This document shows, in pieces, positions 17,080-26,763 of a stretch of DNA of 64,000 nt. Where the stretch lies: NCBI GenBank assembly GCA_035539135.1, contig DATLJD010000008.1:62001-126000 (forward strand). The letters run 5' to 3'. The notes below the pieces were generated by a model. The model was given only the letters and a program-made list of their open reading frames with translations, was not told the origin of the DNA and searched no databases. Position numbers and translations under genes: made by a program. Position 1 is the stretch's first letter; every line of letters starts with the position of its first letter. The DNA is from JABFWF01 sp035539135 (GTDB taxonomy: Bacteria > Pseudomonadota > Gammaproteobacteria > Xanthomonadales > Xanthomonadaceae).

Positions 17080-18018
17080 TCAGGAGCGGAACGGACCGGT
17101 GTCCGGCTCCGCTTCGGCCGCCAGCAGTTCGCCCGCGCCCTGCGCGAGCAGTTCGGCCGCGAGCCCAGCGCCCAGCGCCTGCGGCTCGTCGCCCCGCGCC
17201 TGCGCGCGCACCAGCCGGCCGTCGCGCGCGGAGCCGACCAGGCCGGCCAGCGCCAGCGCCTCGCCCTGCACCTGCGCGAACGCCGCGACCGGCACGTGGC
17301 AACTGCCGTGCAAGGCACGGTTCATCGCCCGCTCGGCCTCGACGCAGCGCCGCGTCGGCGCGTCGTCCAGCACGGCCAGCAAGGCCTGCGTCGCCGCATC
17401 GCCGTCACGGCATTCGATCGCGATCGCGCCCTGTGCCGGCGCCGGCAGCCAGTCCGGCGGCGCCAGCCGCGCGCGGATCCGCGCCTCGAAGCCGAGCCGC
17501 TGCAGGCCGGCGCAGGCGAGCACGATCGCGTCGTAGTCGCCGGCGTCGAGCTTGGCGAGGCGCGTGTTGACGTTGCCGCGCAGGTCCATGAGTGCGAGGT
17601 CGGGCCGGCGCGCGCGCAGCTGCGCCTGCCGGCGCAGCGAGGAGGTGCCAACGCGCGCACCATCCGGGAGCGCATCGAGATCGGCGAAACGGTTGCTGAC
17701 GAAGGCGTCGGCGGGATCGGCACGGGCCAGGATCGCCGGCAGCGCGAAGCCCGGCTCCAGCTCCATCGGCACGTCCTTGAGCGAATGCACCGCGCAGTCC
17801 GCCTCGCCGCGCTGCATCGCCAGCTCGAGTTCCTTCAGGAACAGGCCCTTGCCGCCGATCGCCGCCAGCGAGCGGTCCAGCACCTCGTCGCCGCGCGTGC
17901 TCAGCGGCACCAGTTCGACCATCAGCCCGGGATGCGCCGCGCGCAGCCGCTGGGCGACGTGCCCGGTCTGCCACAGGGCGAGCGGGCTCTTGCGGGTGGC
18001 GATGCGCAGGGTGGTCAT
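17080..18018 (-). CDS. hemC: Hydroxymethylbilane synthase (porphobilinogen deaminase)
   Basis: A 312-residue enzyme that joins four porphobilinogens into hydroxymethylbilane in heme synthesis. It shows RKSPLALWQ, catalytic Asp82 in HSLKDVP, VGTSSLRRQAQL, LRGNVNTRL and the dipyrromethane-attaching Cys240 in HGSCHVPVA. hemD is not adjacent here. Upstream, on the same strand, is the AlgR/AlgZ-type pair, as in pseudomonads. GATAAT lies exactly 6 nt before the ATG, so hemC probably has its own leaderless promoter. Confidence 0.95.
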   Translation of the reverse strand: MTTLRIATRKSPLALWQTGHVAQRLRAAHPGLMVELVPLSTRGDEVLDRSLAAIGGKGLFLKELELAMQRGEADCAVHSLKDVPMELEPGFALPAILARADPADAFVSNRFADLDALPDGARVGTSSLRRQAQLRARRPDLALMDLRGNVNTRLAKLDAGDYDAIVLACAGLQRLGFEARIRARLAPPDWLPAPAQGAIAIECRDGDAATQALLAVLDDAPTRRCVEAERAMNRALHGSCHVPVAAFAQVQGEALALAGLVGSARDGRLVRAQARGDEPQALGAGLAAELLAQGAGELLAAEAEPDTGPFRS

Positions 18019-18024
18019 GCGCGG

Positions 18025-18030
18025 ATTATC
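18025..18030 (-). promoter_or_regulatory. -10-like GATAAT, 6 nt before hemC start
   Basis: GATAAT (5 of 6 matches to TATAAT) on the minus strand ends 6 nt before the ATG at 18018, with no Shine-Dalgarno between. Confidence 0.5.
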
Positions 18031-18076
18031 GGCGATTTGCCCGCGCCGCCGGGGCGGCCGCGCGCCGGCGCCGGGC

Positions 18077-18820
18077 TCAGCCCTCGACCCGCAGCCCCTT
18101 CGCCACCTGCTCGCGCAACTGGGCGACGCAGCGGCGGCTGACCTCGAGTGGATGCTCGCCGTGGCGCAGGACCGCCTGCACGTGGCCGTCGGGAGTGCGC
18201 CGCAGCTCGACCAGTTCGTGGCGCGCCACCAGGCAGTTGCGGTGGATGCGCACGAAGCGCTCGCCGAACTCCTCCTCCAGCGACTTCAGCGATTCCTCGA
18301 TCAGGTCCTCGCCGCGCGCGTGGTGGACGACGACGTACTTCTCCTCGGCCTGCAGGTAGCGGATCTCGTCGATCGGGATCAACCGCAGGCTGCCGCGCAG
18401 GCGCGCGCACAGGTGGGTGCGGCGCTGGGCCGGATGCGCGCCGGCCGGCTGGCTGCGACCGGCGGCGAAGGTGCGCACGCGCTCCAGCGCGGCCGCCAGG
18501 CGTTCGGCGCGCACCGGCTTGAGCAGGTAGTCGATCGCCTGCGCGTCGAACGCCGACAGCGCGTGCGCGTCGTAGGCGGTGCAGAACACCACCGCCGGGC
18601 GCGGTTCGAACGCGGCGAGGTGGCGCGCGGTCTCGATGCCGTCGATGCCGGGCATGGCCACGTCGAGCAGGACCAGGTCCGGCTGCTGTTGCGCACAGGC
18701 GTGCAGCGCGGCGTGGCCGTCGCCGGCCTCGCCGACCACGGTCACGCCCGGCTGCGCGTCCAGCAGTTCGCGCAGCCGTTCGCGGGCCAGCGGTTCGTCG
18801 TCGACGATGAGCACCTTCAT
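18077..18820 (-). CDS. algR: AlgR-type LytTR response regulator
   Basis: A 247-residue regulator: receiver domain (DDEP at 7-10, phospho-acceptor Asp53 in LLDVAMPG, Lys in LLKPVRAERL) and a LytTR DNA-binding domain (LRLIPIDEIRYLQAEEKYVV ... VRIHRNCLVARHEL). With the LytS-type kinase upstream and hemC downstream it reproduces the algZ-algR-hemC order of pseudomonads, where AlgR controls alginate and type IV pili. The symbol rests on that synteny; targets in this organism are unknown. Confidence 0.82.
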   Translation of the reverse strand: MKVLIVDDEPLARERLRELLDAQPGVTVVGEAGDGHAALHACAQQQPDLVLLDVAMPGIDGIETARHLAAFEPRPAVVFCTAYDAHALSAFDAQAIDYLLKPVRAERLAAALERVRTFAAGRSQPAGAHPAQRRTHLCARLRGSLRLIPIDEIRYLQAEEKYVVVHHARGEDLIEESLKSLEEEFGERFVRIHRNCLVARHELVELRRTPDGHVQAVLRHGEHPLEVSRRCVAQLREQVAKGLRVEG

Positions 18821-18845
18821 GCGGGCACCTGCATGTCCGCTCCCT

Positions 18846-19916
18846 TCATCGCGCCAGCCGCGCGCCCGGGGCCTGCCCGGCGAACGGCACGGCGAGCTCG
18901 CAGCGATAGTAGCCCGCGTTCCAGCCGGTGGCCATGCGCACGCGCGGGCCGAAGGCATAACGCAACCGGTGGCCGATGCTGCGCTGGGCGTGGCCGGCGC
19001 CGGCCGGGCGCGGGGCGGGCGGGGCCGGCGCCGGATTGGCGATCGCCAGGTGCAGCCAGCCGTCCTCGCTGCGCAAGGAGATGTCGATCGCGCCGCCCTC
19101 GGGCAGGCGGGCGATGCCGTGCAGCACCGCGTTCTCGACCAGCGGCTGCAGCACCAGCCGCGGCATCGGCAGGTCCCACGGCAGCGGCTCGTCGCGCTGC
19201 CAGCGCACGCTCAGGCGCGGCCCCAGGCGCAGCGTCTCGATCGCGAGGTAGCGCTGGGCGAGCTCGACCTCCTCGGCCAGCGAGGAGGACTCGTCGCCGG
19301 CCCCGAGCGCGGCGCGGAACAGGTCGCTCAGGTCGAGCACCGCGCGTTCGGCCAGCGCCGGGTCGCGGCGGACCAGGCCGGCGATGGCGTTCATGCTGTT
19401 GAAGAGGAAATGCGGGCGGATCCGCGCCTGGAGGGCGTCGGCCTCGGCACGCGCACTGGCCCGCACCTGCGCCTGCCAGCCGTCCACGGCGTACAGGTAG
19501 CGCAGCACCACCGCGGTGATCAGCGCGGCGATCGCGGCGCTGCCGAGGGTGAACTGCGGCAGTCGCACCGCCGCCGGCACCAGCCCGCTGCCGAGGCCGC
19601 GGTCGAGCTGGTACAGCATCGCCGCGCCGAGCAAAGCGACGAGGGCCGCCCCGGCCACCGCCGCCATCGCCCCCAGCGGCACCGGCAACCGCGACAGCGC
19701 CCGCCGCGACACGCACAGCAGCACCGCGATGGTGAGCGCCAGCCACAGCGCGAACGCGCTGGCGGAGACGAAGCGCGACAGGTTCCAGTGCGTACCACCG
19801 TCCGGCGCGAGCGCGAGCACCAGCACGACCAGCTCCGCCACGCCGAACATGGTCGCCAGCCGCGGCAGCCGGCACAGGTCCGGCAGCCACGGTTCGCCGG
19901 CGCGGGCGTGATCCAT
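18846..19916 (-). CDS. algZ: AlgZ/FimS-type (LytS family) histidine kinase
   Basis: A 356-residue sensor with four or five N-terminal membrane helices (within ~22-142), a short coiled coil, and a His_kinase domain whose acceptor is His169 in RIRPHFLFNSMNAI. The N-box is LVLQPLVENAVLHG. The C-terminal ATP lid is degenerate (Pro/Ala-rich APAPPAPRPAGAGHA where GxGxGL is expected), as in FimS/AlgZ homologues. It is encoded 25 nt before the regulator. The start ATG lies 9 nt after the carboxylesterase gene, suggesting one transcript. Confidence 0.82.
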   Translation of the reverse strand: MDHARAGEPWLPDLCRLPRLATMFGVAELVVLVLALAPDGGTHWNLSRFVSASAFALWLALTIAVLLCVSRRALSRLPVPLGAMAAVAGAALVALLGAAMLYQLDRGLGSGLVPAAVRLPQFTLGSAAIAALITAVVLRYLYAVDGWQAQVRASARAEADALQARIRPHFLFNSMNAIAGLVRRDPALAERAVLDLSDLFRAALGAGDESSSLAEEVELAQRYLAIETLRLGPRLSVRWQRDEPLPWDLPMPRLVLQPLVENAVLHGIARLPEGGAIDISLRSEDGWLHLAIANPAPAPPAPRPAGAGHAQRSIGHRLRYAFGPRVRMATGWNAGYYRCELAVPFAGQAPGARLAR

Positions 19917-19925
19917 CGCCCGCGC

Positions 19926-20603
19926 TCAGCCCGCGTCGGCGAAGCGCCGCGACAGCCAGTCCCCGAGGTCGCGCACCTCCTCGGGACAGACCGCGTGCGG
20001 CATCGGGTAGCGGTGCCAGTCGACCTCGAAGCCGAGCGCGGCGAGCATCCGCGCGCTGGCCTCGCCGGCCGCGTACGGCACCACCGGGTCCTGCAGCCCG
20101 TGGGCCATGAACACCGGCTGCGCATTGGCGCCGTTGGCCAGCAGGCCGGCGGCGCGCTCGTGCATCGGCAGGTAGGTGGACAGCGCGACCAGCCCGGCGA
20201 ACGGCGAAGCCCGCTGCAGGCCGGCGGCGAGGGCGATCGCGCCGCCCTGCGAGAAGCCGGCGAGGAACACCCGCCGCGCGGGCACGCCGCGCGCCGCCTC
20301 GCGCGCGACCAGCGCCTCGACCTGGGCGACGGACTCGGCGACCCCCGCCTCGTCCGCGCGATTGCCGAGGTCCAGGTCGCGGATGTCGTACCAGGCGCGC
20401 ATGCGCACGCCGCCGTTGATCGTCACCGGCCGCACCGGCGCGTGCGGGAACACGAAGCGCAGCGCGGGCCAGTCGCGGCGCACCAGCTGCGGCACGATCG
20501 GGGCGAAGTCGTGGCCGTCGGCACCTAGGCCGTGCAGCCACAGCACGCTCCACTGCGGGTCCGGGCCGGTGTCCTGTTCGATGGTTTCGAGCAGCGTGTC
20601 CAT
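19926..20603 (-). CDS. Alpha/beta-hydrolase carboxylesterase (EstB type)
   Basis: A 225-residue serine esterase of the phospholipase/carboxylesterase family. LHGLGADGHDF forms the oxyanion region, Ser118 sits in GFSQGGAIAL, Asp in HGLQDPVVPY and His in PMPHAVCPEE, giving a full triad. There is no signal peptide. It probably hydrolyses short-chain esters or lysophospholipid-like substrates. A CACAAT lies 5 nt before the ATG, suggesting a very short leader; the next gene downstream is the AlgZ-type kinase. Confidence 0.9.
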   Translation of the reverse strand: MDTLLETIEQDTGPDPQWSVLWLHGLGADGHDFAPIVPQLVRRDWPALRFVFPHAPVRPVTINGGVRMRAWYDIRDLDLGNRADEAGVAESVAQVEALVAREAARGVPARRVFLAGFSQGGAIALAAGLQRASPFAGLVALSTYLPMHERAAGLLANGANAQPVFMAHGLQDPVVPYAAGEASARMLAALGFEVDWHRYPMPHAVCPEEVRDLGDWLSRRFADAG

Positions 20604-20635
20604 GCCGCATTGTGGCGATGGGCACGGTGGCCCCG

Positions 20636-21307
20636 TCAACCGTCGCCGGATTCGTCGTTGCGGGCGCCGCGCGGGGCGCCGATCCGGAAGCGGCAGACGT
20701 GGCCGCCGCGCACGATGCATTCCATGTGGTGGATGCGGCGCCCGGTGGCCGCCTCCATGTAGGCGAGGTCGAACTTGCACACCTGCGGGTGCTGGCGGGC
20801 CAGCGCGTGGAAGACGCAGTTGAAGGCCTCCACCTGCCATTCGTCGCCGTGGCGCGCGGGCAGCGCCTCGTAGCCGAGTGCGTCCAGCCGCTGTGCGAGC
20901 GCGCGGGCCAGGCCGTCCGGCGCGTCGTCGGGCTGCAACGCGGGCTGGGTGGCGGCGACGGTCGTGCCGAGTTCCTGCAGCATCGTCGCGACTTCCGCCT
21001 CGCCCAGGCGCGCGTGCAGTTGCGAAAGCAGCGCGCCGGCGATCGCGCCGTAGTTGCGCGGGAACAGTTCGCGGCCTTCCGCGGTGAGCGCGAAGCGCGC
21101 CTGCGGGCGGCCACCGGTCGGCTGCGAGGCGGCGCGCTCGACCACGCCGCGACCGATCAGCGCGGTCAGATGCTGGCGCACGGCGTTGTGGCTGATCCGC
21201 AGCCGCTCGCACAGCGTCTCCACCGCGCTGCCGGCCGCGCCGGCCTGCAGCAGCTGCCGGAGCAGCCGCTGCTGGGTTTCGCCGAAGCGGGCCAGGCCCT
21301 GCGCCAT
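20636..21307 (-). CDS. Winged-helix regulator with four C-terminal cysteines
   Basis: A 223-residue regulator: N-terminal winged helix (TLCERLRISHNAVRQHLTAL, GGRPQARFALTAEGRELFP) like ArsR/SufR-type (COG2345) proteins, a helical middle, and a C-terminal domain with Cys164, 177, 197 and 205 (FNCVF, VCKFD, MECIV, HVCRF). The CX12C spacing of the first pair equals that of SufR, an iron-sulfur sensing repressor, so binding an Fe-S cluster is plausible. It shares 1 nt with the stop of the secreted-protein gene upstream (TGATG), so both are translated from one mRNA. Confidence 0.8.
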   Translation of the reverse strand: MAQGLARFGETQQRLLRQLLQAGAAGSAVETLCERLRISHNAVRQHLTALIGRGVVERAASQPTGGRPQARFALTAEGRELFPRNYGAIAGALLSQLHARLGEAEVATMLQELGTTVAATQPALQPDDAPDGLARALAQRLDALGYEALPARHGDEWQVEAFNCVFHALARQHPQVCKFDLAYMEAATGRRIHHMECIVRGGHVCRFRIGAPRGARNDESGDG

Positions 21308-21954
21308 CAGCTCGCCTTGTCGGGGAACTGCTTGGCGATCGCGCCGGCGAGCGCGTCGGCGATCGTGTCCATGTGCGCCTGCATGTGCTTCCAGGTCTCG
21401 GCCTCGCCCTTGCCGTCGCCGGCCATGATCTGGCCGACCTGCTGGCCGTGGTCGGCGCCGTGCTGCAGGAGCAGGCCGCGCACGGTGTCCTCCGGCAGGT
21501 TCGGGTTGGCGCCGGCGAGGAACTTGGCGATTTCGCCCGCGTTCGCGGCGAGATCGGCCATCGCCTTGTTGGAACCGGCGGTGTCGCCCTTGGCACGCGC
21601 GTCGGTCATCGCCTTGACCGCGCCCCAGTGGCCTGCGAGCAGCTGCAGCATGCGTTCGCCCGCGGGCTTGCCGTAGAAGCCGGCGACCGCGTCGGCGATC
21701 TGCCTGGCGTTGGCGACCACAGCGCCGGCGGCCTTGTCCGCCTTCGCCTGGTCGCCGGCGTGCAGCGCCATCGCGTAGTCGCGGGTGTTGACGATATGGC
21801 CGTGCCAGAGCGAGCGCATCGCCGCATGCAGCTGCGGCGCGGCCGGTGCGGCGGCCTGGCTGGCGGGCACGTGCTGGGCGTCGGCCGCGTGCGCCATGGC
21901 CGGGCCGGCGGCCAGCAGGGCGAACGACACGAACAGCGGGAAGACGGGTTTCAT
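21307..21954 (-). CDS. Secreted three-repeat helical protein
   Basis: A 215-residue exported protein: signal peptide ~1-23, then three helical repeats of 56 residues. His53, His109 and His165 and the Gly-Asp turns at 67-68, 123-124 and 179-180 repeat with exactly this period, and each unit ends in a similar helix (IADAVAGF, IAKFLAGA, IADALAGA). Extra histidines (51, 169, 190, 194) could bind metal or heme. I know similar proteins only as uncharacterised. It is the first gene before the cysteine-bearing regulator, so the two likely form a functional unit. Confidence 0.75.
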   Translation of the reverse strand: MKPVFPLFVSFALLAAGPAMAHAADAQHVPASQAAAPAAPQLHAAMRSLWHGHIVNTRDYAMALHAGDQAKADKAAGAVVANARQIADAVAGFYGKPAGERMLQLLAGHWGAVKAMTDARAKGDTAGSNKAMADLAANAGEIAKFLAGANPNLPEDTVRGLLLQHGADHGQQVGQIMAGDGKGEAETWKHMQAHMDTIADALAGAIAKQFPDKAS

Positions 21955-22077
21955 GGAAGAACTCCAGGGGCATCGCCGATCGCGATGCGGCCATCCTGCG
22001 CGGTCTCGTGCAGGACGCTAGTCCTTTATGTGTAAAGCTTCAATCGCTTGCGCGTGGCCAAAAGCCGCGCGCCTCGC

Positions 22078-22950
22078 TTACCTGGGATCGGGCGGCGGCG
22101 GGTCATGGCGGACGCGCAGGAAACGGGCGAAGCGCGGCGTGCCGTTGCCGGTCAGGCCGTCGTAGCGGTAGATGACCCAGCTCCCGCGCGCCGGCGGATG
22201 CGCGCGCTCCGCATCGCTGAAACCGGTGCCGATGCGGAAGCGGAGCCCGTCCGCGCGCTCCACGATCAACGCGCCGAGCAGGCCGGCGTACTTGCCGCGC
22301 CCGGGGCTGTAGCCGACCACCCGCGCCTCGGCGTCGTCGTGCGGCTTGTACTTGACCAGGTCCTCGCTGCGACCGGCGCGGTAATGCGCGGCGTCGTGGT
22401 GCAGGACCAGGCCCTCGCCGCGGGCCGCGACCACCGCGCGCAGGCGCGCGTCGAGCGCGGCGCGGTCGGCGACGCGGAATTGCGGGACCGCGCGCAGCCA
22501 CGGCACACCCGCCGTCGCCAGCAACTCGCGCATGTGCGCGACGCGCCGGCCGAAGCGGCCCGGATCGTCCGGCAGGTCATAGACCATGAAACGCACCTGC
22601 CGCCAGGCGGCATCGTCTACGCGCAGGCTGCGCACCAGCGCGCTGACATCCTCGAAGCGACCCCGGCCGATCCACAGCTCGCCATCCAGCGGCTGCCGCG
22701 GCCAGCCGGCGGTGAACCACGCCGGCGCCTCGATCGGCTCGCCGCCTCGGGTCAGCAGGCGCCGGCCGTCCCAGCGCCCGCGCACGCCGTCGAGCTTCTC
22801 GCTGACCCAGTAGGCGGCGACATCGAGACCGGCATGGAAGCGGGTCGGCAGCATCACCCGCGGCGGCGCGGCCACGGCGACCGGCAGCACCGCCGGCGCG
22901 GGCAGGGACAACAGGCAGGCGAGCAGGCTGGGCAGCAGGCGCGGGCGCAT
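22078..22950 (-). CDS. Periplasmic ATP-dependent DNA ligase (Lig E type)
   Basis: A 290-residue ATP-dependent DNA ligase with an N-terminal Sec signal (~1-28, ending VAVAA), hence predicted periplasmic. The adenylated lysine is Lys52 in SEKLDGVRG (motif I); other motifs are ELWIGRG, EGLVLHHD (motif IV) and DLVKYKP (motif V). An OB-fold follows (GLRFRIGTGFSDAERAHPP). This is the minimal Lig E class, with no extra DNA-binding domain. Its role may be joining incoming or extracellular DNA; competence gene dprA lies 13 kb away but is not linked. Confidence 0.88.
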   Translation of the reverse strand: MRPRLLPSLLACLLSLPAPAVLPVAVAAPPRVMLPTRFHAGLDVAAYWVSEKLDGVRGRWDGRRLLTRGGEPIEAPAWFTAGWPRQPLDGELWIGRGRFEDVSALVRSLRVDDAAWRQVRFMVYDLPDDPGRFGRRVAHMRELLATAGVPWLRAVPQFRVADRAALDARLRAVVAARGEGLVLHHDAAHYRAGRSEDLVKYKPHDDAEARVVGYSPGRGKYAGLLGALIVERADGLRFRIGTGFSDAERAHPPARGSWVIYRYDGLTGNGTPRFARFLRVRHDPPPPDPR

Positions 22951-23092
22951 GGCGGGATCCGGCGAGGGGCTTGCCCAGCAGCGTGCGTGTCCGGCGCCAC
23001 GCCGCCCATCCGCGCACCGTCCCGCGCCGGGTCGGCCGGCGTCGCGGGTCCGCGTCGGAATTTCCTTCAGCGCCCCGCGACCGACGGCGGCG

Positions 23093-23168
23093 TGGTGGGC
23101 CCACCAGGACTCGAACCTGGAACCAAAGGATTATGAGTCCTCTGCTCTGACCATTGAGCTATAGGCCC
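23093..23168 (-). tRNA. tRNA-Ile(CAU), lysidine-type
   Basis: A 76-nt tRNA on the minus strand with a 7-bp acceptor stem (GGGCCTA/TGGGCCC), D-arm AGCTCAATGGTCAGAGC, anticodon loop CTCATAA with anticodon CAT, and T-arm CCAGGTTCGAGTCCTGG; the CCA end is encoded. CAT could mean Met, but the anticodon stem GGACTCATAATCC and the position beside rpoD match the isoleucine-2 tRNA (E. coli ileX lies near rpoD too). Its C34 would be turned into lysidine by TilS. Confidence 0.88.
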
Positions 23169-23190
23169 GTGCCGGCCATGGTAGCGGGCT

Positions 23191-23457
23191 TCAGCCGCGC
23201 GGGCGGCGCGGCAGGTTCTTCTCGACGATCGCCCACAGGATCAGCAGGTAGCTGGCCAGCCGGATCAGGTAATACAGCCGGGCCTCCTCCAGGCGCGCGC
23301 CGTTGAGGGCGAACATCGCGCGGTTGAACGCCTCCATCAGGAAGGACAGCGCGAAGTACAGGAACAGGCGGTCGCGGCTGTCGCGCCAGAAGCGCAGGAA
23401 CAGCAGCGCGGCGGTCGCGCAGCCCATGGCGATGGCGCCGAGCAGGAAGGTCGACAT
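23191..23457 (-). CDS. DUF5985-like small membrane protein
   Basis: An 88-residue protein with three hydrophobic segments (FLLGAIAMGCATAALLFLRF; RLFLYFALSFLMEAFNRAMF; LYYLIRLASYLLILWAIVEK). The FLRFWRDSRDRLFLYFAL stretch is typical of the DUF5985 family. Function unknown. It is separated by 1 nt from a paralogue of the same size, and both follow a third small gene, forming a three-gene operon between rpoD and the tRNA. Confidence 0.75.
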   Translation of the reverse strand: MSTFLLGAIAMGCATAALLFLRFWRDSRDRLFLYFALSFLMEAFNRAMFALNGARLEEARLYYLIRLASYLLILWAIVEKNLPRRPRG

Positions 23458-23458
23458 G

Positions 23459-23716
23459 TCAGCGCTCCTCCACGATCAGCCCGTACAGCAGCAGCGCCAC
23501 CGCGCCGAGCGCGACCAGCAGGCGCGCGTCCCACAGCGCGCGCGGGTCGCCGGTGGCCGCGGCCACCACCACCATCAGGTTGACCAGCGCCAGCCCGACG
23601 AAGCACAGCCCGCTCCAGAACAGCATGCGCGAGCGGGTGCGGCGCGCGCCGAGCAGCAGCAGCACGGCGCAGGCGAAGGCGGCCAGCGCGCACAGGGCAT
23701 AGATCAGGATCGCCAT
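23459..23716 (-). CDS. DUF5985-like small membrane protein, paralogue
   Basis: An 85-residue protein with three predicted membrane helices and the same layout as the downstream gene (LLLGARRTRSRMLFWSGLCF aligns with FLRFWRDSRDRLFLYFAL). Both end in an I-V-E-(K/E)-(N/R) motif. It lies 2 nt after the upstream small gene. The pair probably forms a hetero-oligomer in the inner membrane, which is inference. Confidence 0.72.
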   Translation of the reverse strand: MAILIYALCALAAFACAVLLLLGARRTRSRMLFWSGLCFVGLALVNLMVVVAAATGDPRALWDARLLVALGAVALLLYGLIVEER

Positions 23717-23718
23717 GC

Positions 23719-24096
23719 TCAGGTGTCCTTGCGCAGGAGGAAGGCGTCGGCAAAGCGCCGGGCCCGACGGTCGGGGGTGGAATGGATCAGTTCGGCGACC
23801 GCGACCACATGCCGGGCGTACACGCGCGCGAGTTCGCCGACCACCGCGGCCAGCGCCGGGTCGCAGGCGAACCGGTGCCCCTCGTCGCCCGCCACGGCCA
23901 GCTCGGCGCGCTCGAGGTCGGCGAGCAGCGCCGCCGCGCGCGCCGGATCGAGATAGAGGCGGCCGGCGAGCGCGATCGCGTCCCAGCCGCGCGCCGGGTC
24001 GGCGTGCAGCAGCAGCAGCGCTTCCAGGTGCGGCACCGACGGGATGACGCCCAGCAGGAACCGCCGGACCTCGTCGGGGATGTGCGGCGCGGTCAT
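23719..24096 (-). CDS. Small protein with possible winged-helix fold
   Basis: A 125-residue soluble protein (start IPDEVRRFLLGVIPSVPHLE; middle WDAIALAGRLYLDPARAAAL and LLADLERAELAVAGDEGHRF). The helix-helix-strand pattern resembles a winged helix, but no family name can be given. It is the first gene of the operon with the two DUF5985-like proteins. ATG 24096 is chosen; the longer reading from 24192 runs through the rpoD terminator. Confidence 0.62.
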   Translation of the reverse strand: MTAPHIPDEVRRFLLGVIPSVPHLEALLLLHADPARGWDAIALAGRLYLDPARAAALLADLERAELAVAGDEGHRFACDPALAAVVGELARVYARHVVAVAELIHSTPDRRARRFADAFLLRKDT

Positions 24097-24172
24097 CGCG
24101 CGCAAGGGTCGGGGATTCGCGCCGGGCAGGCAACCCCCGCGCGGGCGCGGGCTGCGTCGCGGCGGCGGCCGG

Positions 24173-24204
24173 AAAAACAGGAGCCCGCGCATGGCGGGCT
24201 CCTG
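24173..24204 (-). terminator. Rho-independent terminator of rpoD
   Basis: On the minus strand an 11-bp stem (CAGGAGCCCGC/GCGGGCTCCTG) with a 5-nt loop is followed directly by T5. It begins 24 nt after the rpoD stop codon. Confidence 0.88.
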
Positions 24205-24228
24205 CGGTTCCTGCGATGGCGGCGCGGC

Positions 24229-26082
<1,854 letters not shown>

Positions 26083-26122
26083 GGGGCGCGCCACCGGAAA
26101 AGAAGGAAAGACGGAACCGTGC

Positions 26123-26128
26123 ATTATA
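26123..26128 (-). promoter_or_regulatory. Perfect -10 TATAAT upstream of rpoD
   Basis: TATAAT on the minus strand lies 40 nt before the rpoD start in an otherwise GC-rich gap. No good -35 was found 16-18 nt upstream. Confidence 0.6.
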
Positions 26129-26207
26129 CCGCGAGCGGGTGAGCGCCCCCTGCACCACGCCGCAATTTTCGGCGAAGAAAGCGGGAAGGCAGCCGGGTGG
26201 CGGGGGC

Positions 26208-26648
26208 TCAGGCCCGCAGCAGGAAGGTCACCGGGCCGTCGTTCACCAGACTGACCGTCATATGGGCCCCGAACCGGCCGCTTTCCACCCCTGCCGGGTG
26301 GCGTTGGCGGCAGGTTGCGAGCAGGTCGTCGAAGATGCGTTCAGCTTCGGCCGGCGGCGCCGCGATGCTGAAGCCCGGCCGCATGCCGCTGGCGGTGTCC
26401 GCGGCGAGGGTGAACTGGCTGACCAGCAGCAGCCCGCCGCCGGTGTCGGCCAACGAGCGGTTCATCCGCCCGGCGGCGTCGGCGAAGACCCGGTAGCCGA
26501 GCAGGCGGGCGGTCATGCGTTCGACCTGCGCCGGCCCGTCGCCCGGCTCGACCCCGACCAGCGCCAGCAGGCCGGGCCCGATCGCGCCGACGGTGGCGCC
26601 GTCCACCTCCACCCGGGCCTCGGTGACGCGCTGGATCAGGGCGAGCAT
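26208..26648 (-). CDS. dtd: D-aminoacyl-tRNA deacylase
   Basis: A 146-residue Dtd that removes D-amino acids (and mischarged glycine) from tRNA. It shows MLALIQRVTEARVEVDG at the N-terminus, the family motif LLLVSQFTLAADT and the cross-subunit Gly-Pro motif NDGPVTFLL at the C-terminus. Full length. It is transcribed toward rpoD and divergent from the acyltransferase gene. Confidence 0.96.
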   Translation of the reverse strand: MLALIQRVTEARVEVDGATVGAIGPGLLALVGVEPGDGPAQVERMTARLLGYRVFADAAGRMNRSLADTGGGLLLVSQFTLAADTASGMRPGFSIAAPPAEAERIFDDLLATCRQRHPAGVESGRFGAHMTVSLVNDGPVTFLLRA

Positions 26649-26751
26649 GGCGGTCCCGTTCGATGGAGGAAGGACAACGATAAGGGCGGCCGGTACTGGC
26701 GCGCAGCCTGCGTCCGGCGGTGCGCGCCGCGGTCCGTGGCGGTGGCCCCGC

Positions 26752-26757
26752 TAGACT
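26752..26757 (+). promoter_or_regulatory. -10-like TAGACT, 6 nt before the acyltransferase start
   Basis: TAGACT ends 6 nt before the GTG at 26764, with no Shine-Dalgarno in between. Same hexamer and spacing as at two other genes in this window. Confidence 0.45.
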
Positions 26758-26763
26758 TCCGCG

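Noticed and set aside
23093..23168. tRNA-Met (elongator)
   Set aside because: The anticodon is CAT, but the anticodon stem and position next to rpoD agree better with tRNA-Ile2; the call stays slightly open.
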